From: JAMWZF01 sp041628615 | Lineage (GTDB): Bacteria; Pseudomonadota; Alphaproteobacteria; Rhodobacterales; Rhodobacteraceae | NCBI GenBank assembly: GCA_041628615.1 | Contig: JBFKOW010000081.1 | Span: 1-15,145 of the forward strand | Direction: 5' to 3' | DNA length: 15,145 nucleotides | In this document: positions 6,952 through 12,946 of the stretch, piece by piece | Layout: every line of letters starts with the position of its first letter | Position numbering within the stretch: the first letter of the stretch is position 1 | The notes under the pieces: model-generated | Seen by the model: the letters and a program-made list of their open reading frames with translations, nothing else | Told to the model about the DNA's origin: nothing | Database searches by the model: none | Position numbers and translations under genes: made by a program

Positions 6952-7764
6952 ATGCCAGAACTGACCGGGGACGACCTGGCCCACCGGATCGGCGCCAACC
7001 TGCCTTTCCTGCGCCGCTACGCGCGCGCCCTGACCGGCAGCAGGGACAGCGGCGACCGCTACGCCGCCGCCACGCTCGAGGCGATTCTCGCCGATCCGGC
7101 GCAATACGACGCGGCCCTGCCGCCGAAGGTCGCGCTGTTCCGCGCCTTCCACGTGATCTGGACCTCGACCGGGGCGGCGATGGAGGGGGACGAGGAGGAC
7201 CGCCTTGCCGGCCGCGCCCAGCGCCACCTCGCGCGGCTGACCCCGAACACCCGCGAGGCGCTGCTTCTGCACACGATCGAGGAGCTTGCGGCCGAGGACG
7301 TGGCGCGGATCATGGGCATCGCCGCGTCCGAGGCGCAGGACCTGATCGACATCGCCTACGAGGAGATGGCGCAGTCGATGGCGGGCCGGGTGCTCATCAT
7401 CGAGGACGAGGCGATCATCGCGATGGACCTCGAATCGATCGTCTCGGACATGGGCCACCGGGTCACCGGCGTCGCCCGCACCCTCGACGGGGCGCTGCGG
7501 CTTGCCGAGAAGGACGATTTCGACCTCGTGCTGTCGGATATCCAGCTTGCCGACGGATCGAGCGGGATCGACGCGGTGAACCAGATCATCGCCCGCCGGG
7601 GCGACCGGCCGGTGATCTTCATCACCGCCTTCCCCGAGCGGCTGCTGACCGGCGATGGCCCGGAACCGGCCTTCCTGATCTCCAAGCCCTACAGCGAGGA
7701 GCAGGTGAAGTCGGCGGTCAGCCAGGCGATGTTCTTTTCCTCGACCGAAACCCTGAAGGCCTGA
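6952..7764 (+). CDS. phyR: General stress response regulator PhyR (anti-anti-sigma factor)
   Basis: This 270-aa protein has an N-terminal sigma-like domain (about 1-140) that mimics EcfG and captures NepR. Its region-4-like part includes RLTPNTREALLLHTIEELAA (95-114). A C-terminal receiver domain (about 145-265) has the acidic pocket Glu151/Asp152, phosphoacceptor Asp196 in LSDIQL, Thr225 in FITAFPE and Lys245 in SKPYS. Phosphorylation opens the protein and releases EcfG. The ATG at 6952 is the only start that gives the family length; the ribosome binding site is A-rich and poor. phyR diverges from nepR-ecfG and has its own EcfG promoter, so the partner switch is controlled by positive feedback on both arms. 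Confidence 0.96.
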   Translation: MPELTGDDLAHRIGANLPFLRRYARALTGSRDSGDRYAAATLEAILADPAQYDAALPPKVALFRAFHVIWTSTGAAMEGDEEDRLAGRAQRHLARLTPNTREALLLHTIEELAAEDVARIMGIAASEAQDLIDIAYEEMAQSMAGRVLIIEDEAIIAMDLESIVSDMGHRVTGVARTLDGALRLAEKDDFDLVLSDIQLADGSSGIDAVNQIIARRGDRPVIFITAFPERLLTGDGPEPAFLISKPYSEEQVKSAVSQAMFFSSTETLKA

Positions 7765-7775
7765 TCGCCCCGCGT

Positions 7776-7797
7776 CCGGCGGCCGGGCGGCCGCCGG
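7776..7797. terminator. GC-rich hairpin after phyR (candidate terminator)
   Basis: A perfect 9-bp stem (7776-7784 with 7789-7797) with a GGGC loop starts 11 bases after the phyR stop. There is no U-tract, so intrinsic termination is uncertain; its place between convergent genes supports the call. Confidence 0.45.
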
Positions 7798-7843
7798 GCC
7801 GGTCCGGGTCGCCCGGCGGGGCGGTCCTGTCCACGTGATCGGG

Positions 7844-7861
7844 GGGCCGGGCGCCCGGCCC
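7844..7861. terminator. Palindromic hairpin after the DUF1328 gene (candidate terminator)
   Basis: An 18-base perfect palindrome (arms 7844-7852 and 7853-7861) lies 8 bases past the stop of the minus-strand DUF1328 gene. It lacks a U-tract. Together with the hairpin at 7776-7797 it separates the two convergent genes. Confidence 0.4.
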
Positions 7862-7869
7862 GGCGCGAC

Positions 7870-8040
7870 CTAGCGCGAGGGCCGCTGGAACACCTGCGCG
7901 AGAACGGCCGCCACGAACAGCGCGGCGAAGAGGATGAACAGGAACTGCGCGATCCCGGCCGCCACCGAGGAGATGCTGCCGAAACCGAAGATGGCAGCGA
8001 TGATCGCGAGCCCCAGGAATATCAGGGTCCAGGCCAGCAT
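7870..8040 (-). CDS. DUF1328 (YtjA-like) small membrane protein, 56 aa
   Basis: The 56 residues form two hydrophobic helices (about 3-22 and 27-50) around a short GSISSVAAGIAQ turn. The N-terminus MLAWTLIFLGLAIIAAIFGF is highly characteristic of the DUF1328/YtjA family of small inner-membrane proteins. The function is unknown; members often occur in stress regulons. I chose the ATG at 8040 because it matches the family's conserved start; longer frames upstream lack family similarity. The upstream AAGGTAAAGCC gives a plausible binding site. A near-consensus EcfG promoter lies 59 bases upstream (8099-8123). Confidence 0.9.
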   Translation of the reverse strand: MLAWTLIFLGLAIIAAIFGFGSISSVAAGIAQFLFILFAALFVAAVLAQVFQRPSR

Positions 8041-8098
8041 GGCTTTACCTTCCGATGTTGCCGGCCGCCGCAGCGGCCTTCGAGGTTGGCACGGAAAC

Positions 8099-8123
8099 AA
8101 CCGATGGCGCCCGGATTTGTTCC
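8099..8123 (-). promoter_or_regulatory. Near-consensus EcfG promoter for the DUF1328 gene
   Basis: On the minus strand GGAAC (8123-8119) is followed after 16 bases by GGTT (8102-8099), one mismatch from CGTT. Spacing and position fit a GSR promoter, but the -10 deviation makes it less certain than the exact matches nearby. Confidence 0.5.
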
Positions 8124-8287
8124 CGTCGCGGGCAGCGCCGGATGGCATGGCGGCGGCCGGAACGGAGTGCGCCCCGACCATTCCGGGCGCCCCGTGAAGG
8201 CGAGGCGGCTCCGGGGCCCGGTCGGGTCGCTTCGGTGCGGCGGGTGGTGGCGTATTCGCGTTCGGAGCGGGTCAGGGGCCAGCAGGG

Positions 8288-8315
8288 ACTGACCGGCTCG
8301 GAAGAACCGGTCAGC
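8288..8315. repeat. Imperfect 12-base dyad with GGAA centre
   Basis: Arms 8288-8299 and 8304-8315 are inverted repeats matching at 10 of 12 positions around GGAA. As plus-strand RNA this would be a hairpin with an uninterrupted 8-bp block (CTGACCGG/CCGGTCAG), a C-A mismatch and a GNRA-type tetraloop closed by two pairs. No U-tract follows on either strand. It could be an operator or an RNA element. Confidence 0.5.
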
Positions 8316-8520
8316 GGCGAACGCCCGGTCGAGATATCCGGCATCGGCCTGGAGTCCGACGCGGCCACCGCGACCTCCGGTCTGAATACGGACCTGCCGA
8401 ACCCGGAATTCGCGATCCCGGCGAGGCTGCGCCGCGCGCCGGGTGCCCCCGACGGACAGCCTTGCAGCCATGGGCCCGGCCGCGGCCGGCAAAGCTGCGC
8501 CGGGTCCGCGCTTCCGATCA

Positions 8521-8534
8521 TTGATCTTCCGCAA
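8521..8534. promoter_or_regulatory. Possible FNR/NnrR-family binding site
   Basis: TTGATCTTCCGCAA fits the core TTG-N8-CAA and 8 of 10 defined positions of the FNR-family consensus TTGAT-N4-ATCAA. It lies 187 bases upstream of the first gene of the predicted NO reductase operon, where an oxygen- or NO-responsive regulator would be expected. The second half site is poor, so this is a weak call. Confidence 0.3.
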
Positions 8535-8568
8535 ATTCGGGACCTTCGGCGCGGTCTAGGATGACGGC

Positions 8569-8668
8569 GGGAGGAGACCTCCGCGGGCACCTGCCCGGAC
8601 CGGCCAGCCTGGCGCCGAACCATCCTCGGCGAGCGCGGCCGCGCCGGCGGGTGCCCGCGGCTCCTCCC
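8569..8668 (+). repeat. Long bulged inverted repeat in the leader of the heme-copper operon
   Basis: The left arm (8569-8576 plus 8581-8591) pairs with 8650-8668 over 19 perfect base pairs, with a single 4-base ACCT bulge (8577-8580) in the left arm. The 58-base loop contains a smaller 6-bp stem (CGCCGA/TCGGCG). The repeat ends 53 bases before the ATG at 8722. If transcribed, it would give a very stable leader structure. Confidence 0.6.
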
Positions 8669-8721
8669 ATCCGGCAACCCGGCCCGCAACGGCGCCACAA
8701 TCCTGACGGGGGAACAATCCG

Positions 8722-8901
8722 ATGTCCGACCAGACCACAGACGACACGACAGGCCCGGCCGAACCGGCGCCGCGCATCCCGGTCATGCAGCAGATTCTCG
8801 ACAACCCCTTCCTGCTGCTCTTTCTCGGGGTGACCGTTCCCGCGGTCCTCTACACCGTCTGGGGCGTGATGGAGATCGCCTCGATCCCGGTCGCCAACTG
8901 A
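8722..8901 (+). CDS. Small single-helix subunit-like protein, 59 aa, first gene of the operon
   Basis: The 59 residues have a polar, Thr/Asp/Pro-rich N-terminus (1-20), a short amphipathic stretch (VMQQILDNPF) and one transmembrane helix (about 30-50), ending EIASIPVAN. The ATG has GGGGGAA about 8 bases upstream. It is followed after 24 bases by the subunit II gene. Short one-helix subunits such as subunit IIa of ba3-type oxidases accompany B-family heme-copper enzymes, so an accessory subunit is the likely role. I do not recognise a specific family; the assignment is by position and topology. Confidence 0.8.
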   Translation: MSDQTTDDTTGPAEPAPRIPVMQQILDNPFLLLFLGVTVPAVLYTVWGVMEIASIPVAN

Positions 8902-8925
8902 CCGGTCGAGAGAGGAGACACCGTC

Positions 8926-9480
8926 ATGGCCATAACCCCTCCGTCGAACCGCCTCTGGTGGAAGGAACCGATCCACGGCATCGAGCTGGGCTGGATCGTG
9001 ATCGCCTTCCTGTGGGGGCTGTTCATGTTCTTCTTCATGATCGCCTGGCACTTCATCGGCAATCAGAACCTGTCCACCGAGACCTACAGGATCCAGCCCC
9101 ATGTCTATGTCGACAAGGTCGAGGCCTTCGCCGACGAATACCAGGCGATGGACGCCAGCGGCGCACCGCTGGAAGAGGACGGCGTGCCGATCGTCCGGCC
9201 TCCGGTCGGCGGCGACGCCTACATCGTCGCGCGGCTGTGGGAGTTCTGGCCGATCCTCGAACTGAAGCGGGGCGAGAGCTATCGCATCCACCTGTCCTCG
9301 GCGGACTGGCAGCACGGGTTCTCGCTGCAACCCACCAACATCAACATCTCGGTGCACCCGGGCTACGAGCATGTCCTCACGCTCACCCCGACCGAGTCCG
9401 GCGTGTTCGGTCTCGTCTGCAACGAGTTCTGCGGCATCGGCCATCACACGATGACGGGCCGCATCCGCGTCGTGGACTGA
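8926..9480 (+). CDS. norS: Heme-copper oxidoreductase subunit II with CuA site (ba3-like, probable NorS)
   Basis: This 184-aa protein is the electron-entry subunit. It has one N-terminal transmembrane helix (about 21-44) and a periplasmic cupredoxin domain. The CuA ligands are complete: His130 in DWQHGF, then C165, E167, C169, H173 and M176 in CNEFCGIGHHTM. One helix rather than two is typical of B-family (ba3-type) enzymes. An extra segment at about 65-97 contains an acidic, Gly/Pro-rich loop. A strong binding site (GAGAGGAG) precedes the ATG at 8926. Subunit I follows after 13 bases. The CuA site implies a one-electron periplasmic donor such as cytochrome c or a cupredoxin. The NorS name depends on the subunit I argument; by similarity alone it would be cytochrome c oxidase subunit II. 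Confidence 0.88.
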   Translation: MAITPPSNRLWWKEPIHGIELGWIVIAFLWGLFMFFFMIAWHFIGNQNLSTETYRIQPHVYVDKVEAFADEYQAMDASGAPLEEDGVPIVRPPVGGDAYIVARLWEFWPILELKRGESYRIHLSSADWQHGFSLQPTNINISVHPGYEHVLTLTPTESGVFGLVCNEFCGIGHHTMTGRIRVVD

Positions 9481-9493
9481 AGGGAGAGACACC

Positions 9494-11224
9494 ATGACAT
9501 CGATCGATCACGGCGCGATCCCCGAAAGGGCCGCCCCCGCGAGTTTCCGCACCTGCCGCTTCTCGGGGTTGCGGATCGAAAGCAATGCCGAACGGCTCAT
9601 CAAGGTCAACGCCGTCGCGGCGGTGGTCTTTCTCGCGCTCGGCGGGCTGATGGGCCTGCTGGTGGCGCTGACCCGCTGGCCGGCGGTGCAGATCCTGCCC
9701 GCCGACCTGTTCTACCTCATGCTCACCGGGCACGGCGCCAACGTGCTCCTGTTCTGGATCATCTTCTTCGAGATCGCGGTGCTCTACTTCGCCTCGGCGG
9801 TGATCCTCGGAAGCCGGCTGGCGGCGCCCCGCTTCGCCTGGCTCGGCTTCGCGCTGATGATCGTCGGCGCGCTGATGGCCAACTACGCGGTGTTGCGCGG
9901 CGACAGCTCGGTGATGTTCACCTCCTACCCGCCGATGATGGCCTCGCAGTGGTTCTACCTGTCGCTGATCGTCTTCGCGGTGGGCGCGCTGATCGCGGTC
10001 TTCGTGTTCTTCGGCACCCTCGTCGTCGCCAAGAACGAGAAGACCTATGACGGGTCGGTCCCGCTGGTCACCTTCGGCGCGATCACCGCGGCGATCATCG
10101 CGGTCTTCACGCTGGCCTCGGGGGCGATCATCCTGATCCCGACCTGGCTGTGGTCGCTGGGCCTGATCTCGAACATGGACAGCCTGATGTACAAGGTCGT
10201 CTGGTGGGGGATGGGCCATTCCAGCCAGCAGATCAACGTCTCGGCCCATGTCGCGATCTGGTACGCGATCGGGGCAATGGTCGTCGGCGCGCGGCCGCTG
10301 TCCGAGAAGGTCAGCCGGATGGCGTTCCTGATGTACATCCTGTTCCTGCAGCTCGCCTCGGCGCACCACCTGCTGGCCGAACCGGGGATGAGCGCGTCGT
10401 GGAAGATCGTGAACACCTCCTACATGATGTACCTCGCGGTGATGGGCTCGATGATCCACGGGCTCACCGTGCCGGGAGCGATCGAGGCGGCGCAGCGGCG
10501 CAATGGGTTCACCCGCGGGGCCTTCGAATGGCTGCGCAAGGCGCCCTGGGGCAACCCCGCCTTCGCCGGCATGTTCCTGAGCCTGGTGATGTTCGGCTTC
10601 ATCGGCGGCATCTCGGGCGTGGTGCTGGGGACCGAGCAGCTCAACGTGCTGATGCACAACACCATCTACGTGCCGGGCCACTTCCACGGCACGGTGGTGG
10701 CGGGGACAACGCTGGCCTTCATGGCGATGACCTACCTGGTGGTGCCGCTGATCTTCCAGCGCGACATCATCTTGCCCGGTCTGGCCCGCTGGCAGCCCTT
10801 CATCTTCGGCATCGGCGCCGGCGGCATCTCGCTGTTCATGATGGGTGCGGGCACGCTGGGGGTGTCGCGGCGGCACTGGGACCTGGCCCTGACCGACGCG
10901 GTGCACGCCTACGAGTTCCCGGCCGCGGCCTACCTGATGATGGGCCTGAACGGGATCGCCGCCATCCTCGCGGCGCTCGGCGGGGTGATCTTCGTGGTCA
11001 TCATCGTCGGCTCGATCCTCGCGGGACCCCGGCTCGACCGGGCGGACGCGAAGCTGACCTTCCCGCTGCACGATGCCAGCCGCGAGGCGGTGTCGGAATA
11101 CGGCAGCCACGGCACCCTGAAGCTGCCCGGCACCCTGATCCTGGTCGGCATCTTCTTCGCCTGCTTCGTGCTCTACTACTTCGTCAACTGGAAGTACCTG
11201 TCCGAACTCTGGCTGTTCTACTGA
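9494..11224 (+). CDS. norY: Heme-copper oxidoreductase subunit I, B-family; probable nitric oxide reductase NorY (sNOR type)
   Basis: This 576-aa catalytic subunit has at least twelve membrane helices. Metal ligands are intact: His80 and His398 for the low-spin heme, His396 for the high-spin heme (PGHFHGT), and His242, His291 and His292 for CuB (the AHHLLAEPGM block resembles ba3 enzymes). In oxygen reductases of this family the residue four after the first CuB histidine is the cross-linked tyrosine (HPxVY). Here it is Gln246 (GHSSQQINVSAH), so the His-Tyr cofactor cannot form. Loss of this Tyr is the hallmark of NO-reducing members. With subunit II before it and SenC after it, the layout matches the norSY-senC clusters of sNOR enzymes first noted in ammonia oxidizers. 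NO reduction is inferred; a divergent oxidase is the alternative. A GAAGGGAGAG binding site supports the start. Confidence 0.85.
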   Translation: MTSIDHGAIPERAAPASFRTCRFSGLRIESNAERLIKVNAVAAVVFLALGGLMGLLVALTRWPAVQILPADLFYLMLTGHGANVLLFWIIFFEIAVLYFASAVILGSRLAAPRFAWLGFALMIVGALMANYAVLRGDSSVMFTSYPPMMASQWFYLSLIVFAVGALIAVFVFFGTLVVAKNEKTYDGSVPLVTFGAITAAIIAVFTLASGAIILIPTWLWSLGLISNMDSLMYKVVWWGMGHSSQQINVSAHVAIWYAIGAMVVGARPLSEKVSRMAFLMYILFLQLASAHHLLAEPGMSASWKIVNTSYMMYLAVMGSMIHGLTVPGAIEAAQRRNGFTRGAFEWLRKAPWGNPAFAGMFLSLVMFGFIGGISGVVLGTEQLNVLMHNTIYVPGHFHGTVVAGTTLAFMAMTYLVVPLIFQRDIILPGLARWQPFIFGIGAGGISLFMMGAGTLGVSRRHWDLALTDAVHAYEFPAAAYLMMGLNGIAAILAALGGVIFVVIIVGSILAGPRLDRADAKLTFPLHDASREAVSEYGSHGTLKLPGTLILVGIFFACFVLYYFVNWKYLSELWLFY

Positions 11225-11240
11225 CCGGAAAGGCCCGCAG

Positions 11241-12125
11241 ATGCATACCGCCCTGTCCATGACCGTCTCCATCCTGAAGCTGAGGATCGGCTCCTTCGTG
11301 GCCCTCGCCGCGGTGGTCGGGATCCTCTCCGCCGGCGGCACCATGGGCTGGGCGGAGGCCGCGGGCTTCACCCTCGCCGTGCTGGGCGCTTCCGGCGCGG
11401 CGGGGGCCTTCAACCAGTATTTCGAACGCGACACCGACAGGCTGATGGCCCGGACCTTCGGCCGGCCCTTCGCCAGCGGCAAGCTGCGGGCCGGGCCGGT
11501 CTGGCCGGTGACCTTCAGCGCGCTGCTGGCGGTGTCGATCCTGCTCGGCTGGGCCACCGGCGGCACCCTGGCCGCGGCGCTGGTCTTTGCCGGGGCGGCC
11601 ACCTACGGGCTGGTCTACACCCTCATGCTGAAGCGGCGGACCGTCTGGAACGTCGTGATCGGCGGCGCCGCGGGCAGTTTCGCCCTGCTGGCCGGGGCCG
11701 CCGCGGCGGCGCCGCAGTTCGGCCCGGCGATCGGTCCGGTGCCGATCATCCTCGCCACCGTGCTGTTCCTCTGGACCCCGCCGCATTTCTGGGCGCTGGC
11801 CGCGGTGCGCGGCGAGGACTACCGCCGCGCCGGCATCCCGATGCTGCCGGTGACCCACGACGCGGCGCTCTGGGCGCCGGTGATCTTCAACCACGTGGCG
11901 GCGCTGGCGCTGCTGTCGCTGGGGCCGCTGTTCTTCGGCTACGGGCCGATCTACGGCGCCTTCGCGGTGGTCAGCGGGCTCCTGTTCGTGATCCCGTCCT
12001 GGCGGCTGTGGCGCGATCCGTCCAAGGCCCATGCCCGCGCGACCTTCCTCGCCTCGCTGATGCACTTCGCGCTGCTGTCGCTCGGCGTGATCCTCGACCG
12101 GGGGGCCGCGGCATGGGTCGGCTGA
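11241..12125 (+). CDS. ctaB: Protoheme IX farnesyltransferase (heme O synthase) CtaB
   Basis: This 294-aa integral membrane prenyltransferase of the UbiA family adds farnesyl to protoheme to make heme O. The first Asp-rich motif is NQYFERDTDRLMART (58-72). YTLMLKRRTVWNVVIGGAAG carries the second conserved stretch, and LWTPPHFWALA is a CtaB signature. About eight to nine hydrophobic segments are visible. The ATG at 11241 has GGAAAGG 8-10 bases upstream. It lies 16 bases after subunit I, and its stop overlaps senC by 13 bases. Its presence suggests the reductase uses heme O or A at one site, or that a dedicated copy supports its assembly. No ctaA (heme A synthase) is in the window. Confidence 0.92.
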   Translation: MHTALSMTVSILKLRIGSFVALAAVVGILSAGGTMGWAEAAGFTLAVLGASGAAGAFNQYFERDTDRLMARTFGRPFASGKLRAGPVWPVTFSALLAVSILLGWATGGTLAAALVFAGAATYGLVYTLMLKRRTVWNVVIGGAAGSFALLAGAAAAAPQFGPAIGPVPIILATVLFLWTPPHFWALAAVRGEDYRRAGIPMLPVTHDAALWAPVIFNHVAALALLSLGPLFFGYGPIYGAFAVVSGLLFVIPSWRLWRDPSKAHARATFLASLMHFALLSLGVILDRGAAAWVG

Positions 12126-12946
12126 GCATTCTGCGCGCGCTGCTGGCCGCCACCCTCGCCGCGGCGCTGCCCGGCGGGGCGGCGGCGCAGAAGCTCGACG
12201 CCGAGATCGCCTACGAGGAAAGCCAGGCTGCGATCGGCGGGCAGACCGGCAACCACGTCCTGACCGACCATACCGGCGCGCCGCTGGCGCTGGCCGACCT
12301 GCGCGGCCGACCGCTGGTGGTGTCGCTGGTGTTCACCACCTGCGCCACGGTCTGCCCGCTGACCACCGACTACCTGCGCGAGCAGGTCGAGCGGACCCGC
12401 GATGCGCTGGGCGGCGAGCGTTTCGGAGTGCTGACCTTCGGCTTCGACGCCCGCGGCGACACGCCCGCCCGGCTCGCCGGGTTCGCCGGCACCCACGGGA
12501 TCGACGGCGTGCCCGGCTGGCACATCGCCAGCGCCGACGCCGGCACCACCGCCGCCTTCCTGCGCGAGCTGGGCTTTTCCTATCGCGAGGCGGCGGGCGG
12601 CTTCGACCACGTCACCCAGACCACGATCCTCGACGCGCAGGGCCGGGTCTACCGGCAGGTCTACGGCGAATCCTACCCGCTGCCGGTGCTGATGCAGCCG
12701 CTGAAGGAGCTGGTGCTCGGCACCACCACCGCCTCGGCCGCACCGCAGGACATCTGGGACCGGATCAGCTTTCTGTGCACCGTCTACAACCCGTTGACCG
12801 GCGCCTACCGCTTCGACTACGGGATCTTCTTCGGCATCTTCTTCGGCGGGCTGTCGCTGATCGTCTGCCTGATCGTCATCCTGCGGCTCTGGCTCGACCG
12901 GCGCCGGGCGCTGCGGCGGGCCGCGGGGCCGCGCGGAGCGGTCTGA
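12113..12946 (+). CDS. senC: SCO1/SenC family copper chaperone with C-terminal membrane helix
   Basis: This 277-aa protein helps load copper, probably into the CuA site of subunit II. A signal peptide (about 1-25, ending GGAAAQ) precedes a thioredoxin-fold domain. The copper ligands are Cys77 and Cys81 (CATVC) and His166 (FDHVTQT). FLCTVYNPLTGAYRFDY (220-236) is a conserved SCO C-terminal stretch. A hydrophobic helix at about 238-261 followed by RRRALRR anchors the C-terminus, unlike classic SCO proteins held only by an N-terminal helix. The ATG at 12113 lies inside the 3' end of ctaB (13-base overlap) and gives a clean signal peptide. The stop overlaps the next start (TGATG). Confidence 0.92.
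   Translation: MGRLSILRALLAATLAAALPGGAAAQKLDAEIAYEESQAAIGGQTGNHVLTDHTGAPLALADLRGRPLVVSLVFTTCATVCPLTTDYLREQVERTRDALGGERFGVLTFGFDARGDTPARLAGFAGTHGIDGVPGWHIASADAGTTAAFLRELGFSYREAAGGFDHVTQTTILDAQGRVYRQVYGESYPLPVLMQPLKELVLGTTTASAAPQDIWDRISFLCTVYNPLTGAYRFDYGIFFGIFFGGLSLIVCLIVILRLWLDRRRALRRAAGPRGAV

Larger units (their letters stand above)
8041..8721. other. Long intergenic region (681 bp) between the stress locus and the heme-copper operon
   Basis: I see no convincing gene in this stretch. It holds the DUF1328 promoter near its left end, an imperfect 28-base dyad (8288-8315), a possible FNR-family box (8521-8534) and a long interrupted inverted repeat (8569-8668) directly before the operon starting at 8722. 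A plus-strand frame is open over 8055-8564, but it has no ribosome binding site and no recognisable domain. Confidence 0.6.

Noticed and set aside
8159..8163. GGAAC in the intergenic region on the plus strand as an EcfG -35 element
   Set aside because: No CGTT-like -10 at the required distance and no gene start downstream in range.
8055..8564. A 169-codon plus-strand open frame spanning most of the 681-bp intergenic region, with GC-rich third positions in its middle
   Set aside because: No ribosome binding site, no recognisable domain, arginine/proline-rich ends, and it runs through the DUF1328 promoter region; long chance frames are common at this GC content. A decayed gene remains possible.
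8711..8715. GGAAC just before the 59-aa gene as an EcfG -35 element
   Set aside because: No CGTT follows at 16-17 bases, and the sequence is better explained as part of the ribosome binding site of the gene at 8722.
9383..11602. A 739-codon minus-strand frame opposite heme-copper subunit I
   Set aside because: Antisense shadow; very rich in His, Gln, Asp and Arg without any domain, and the plus strand has complete metal ligands.
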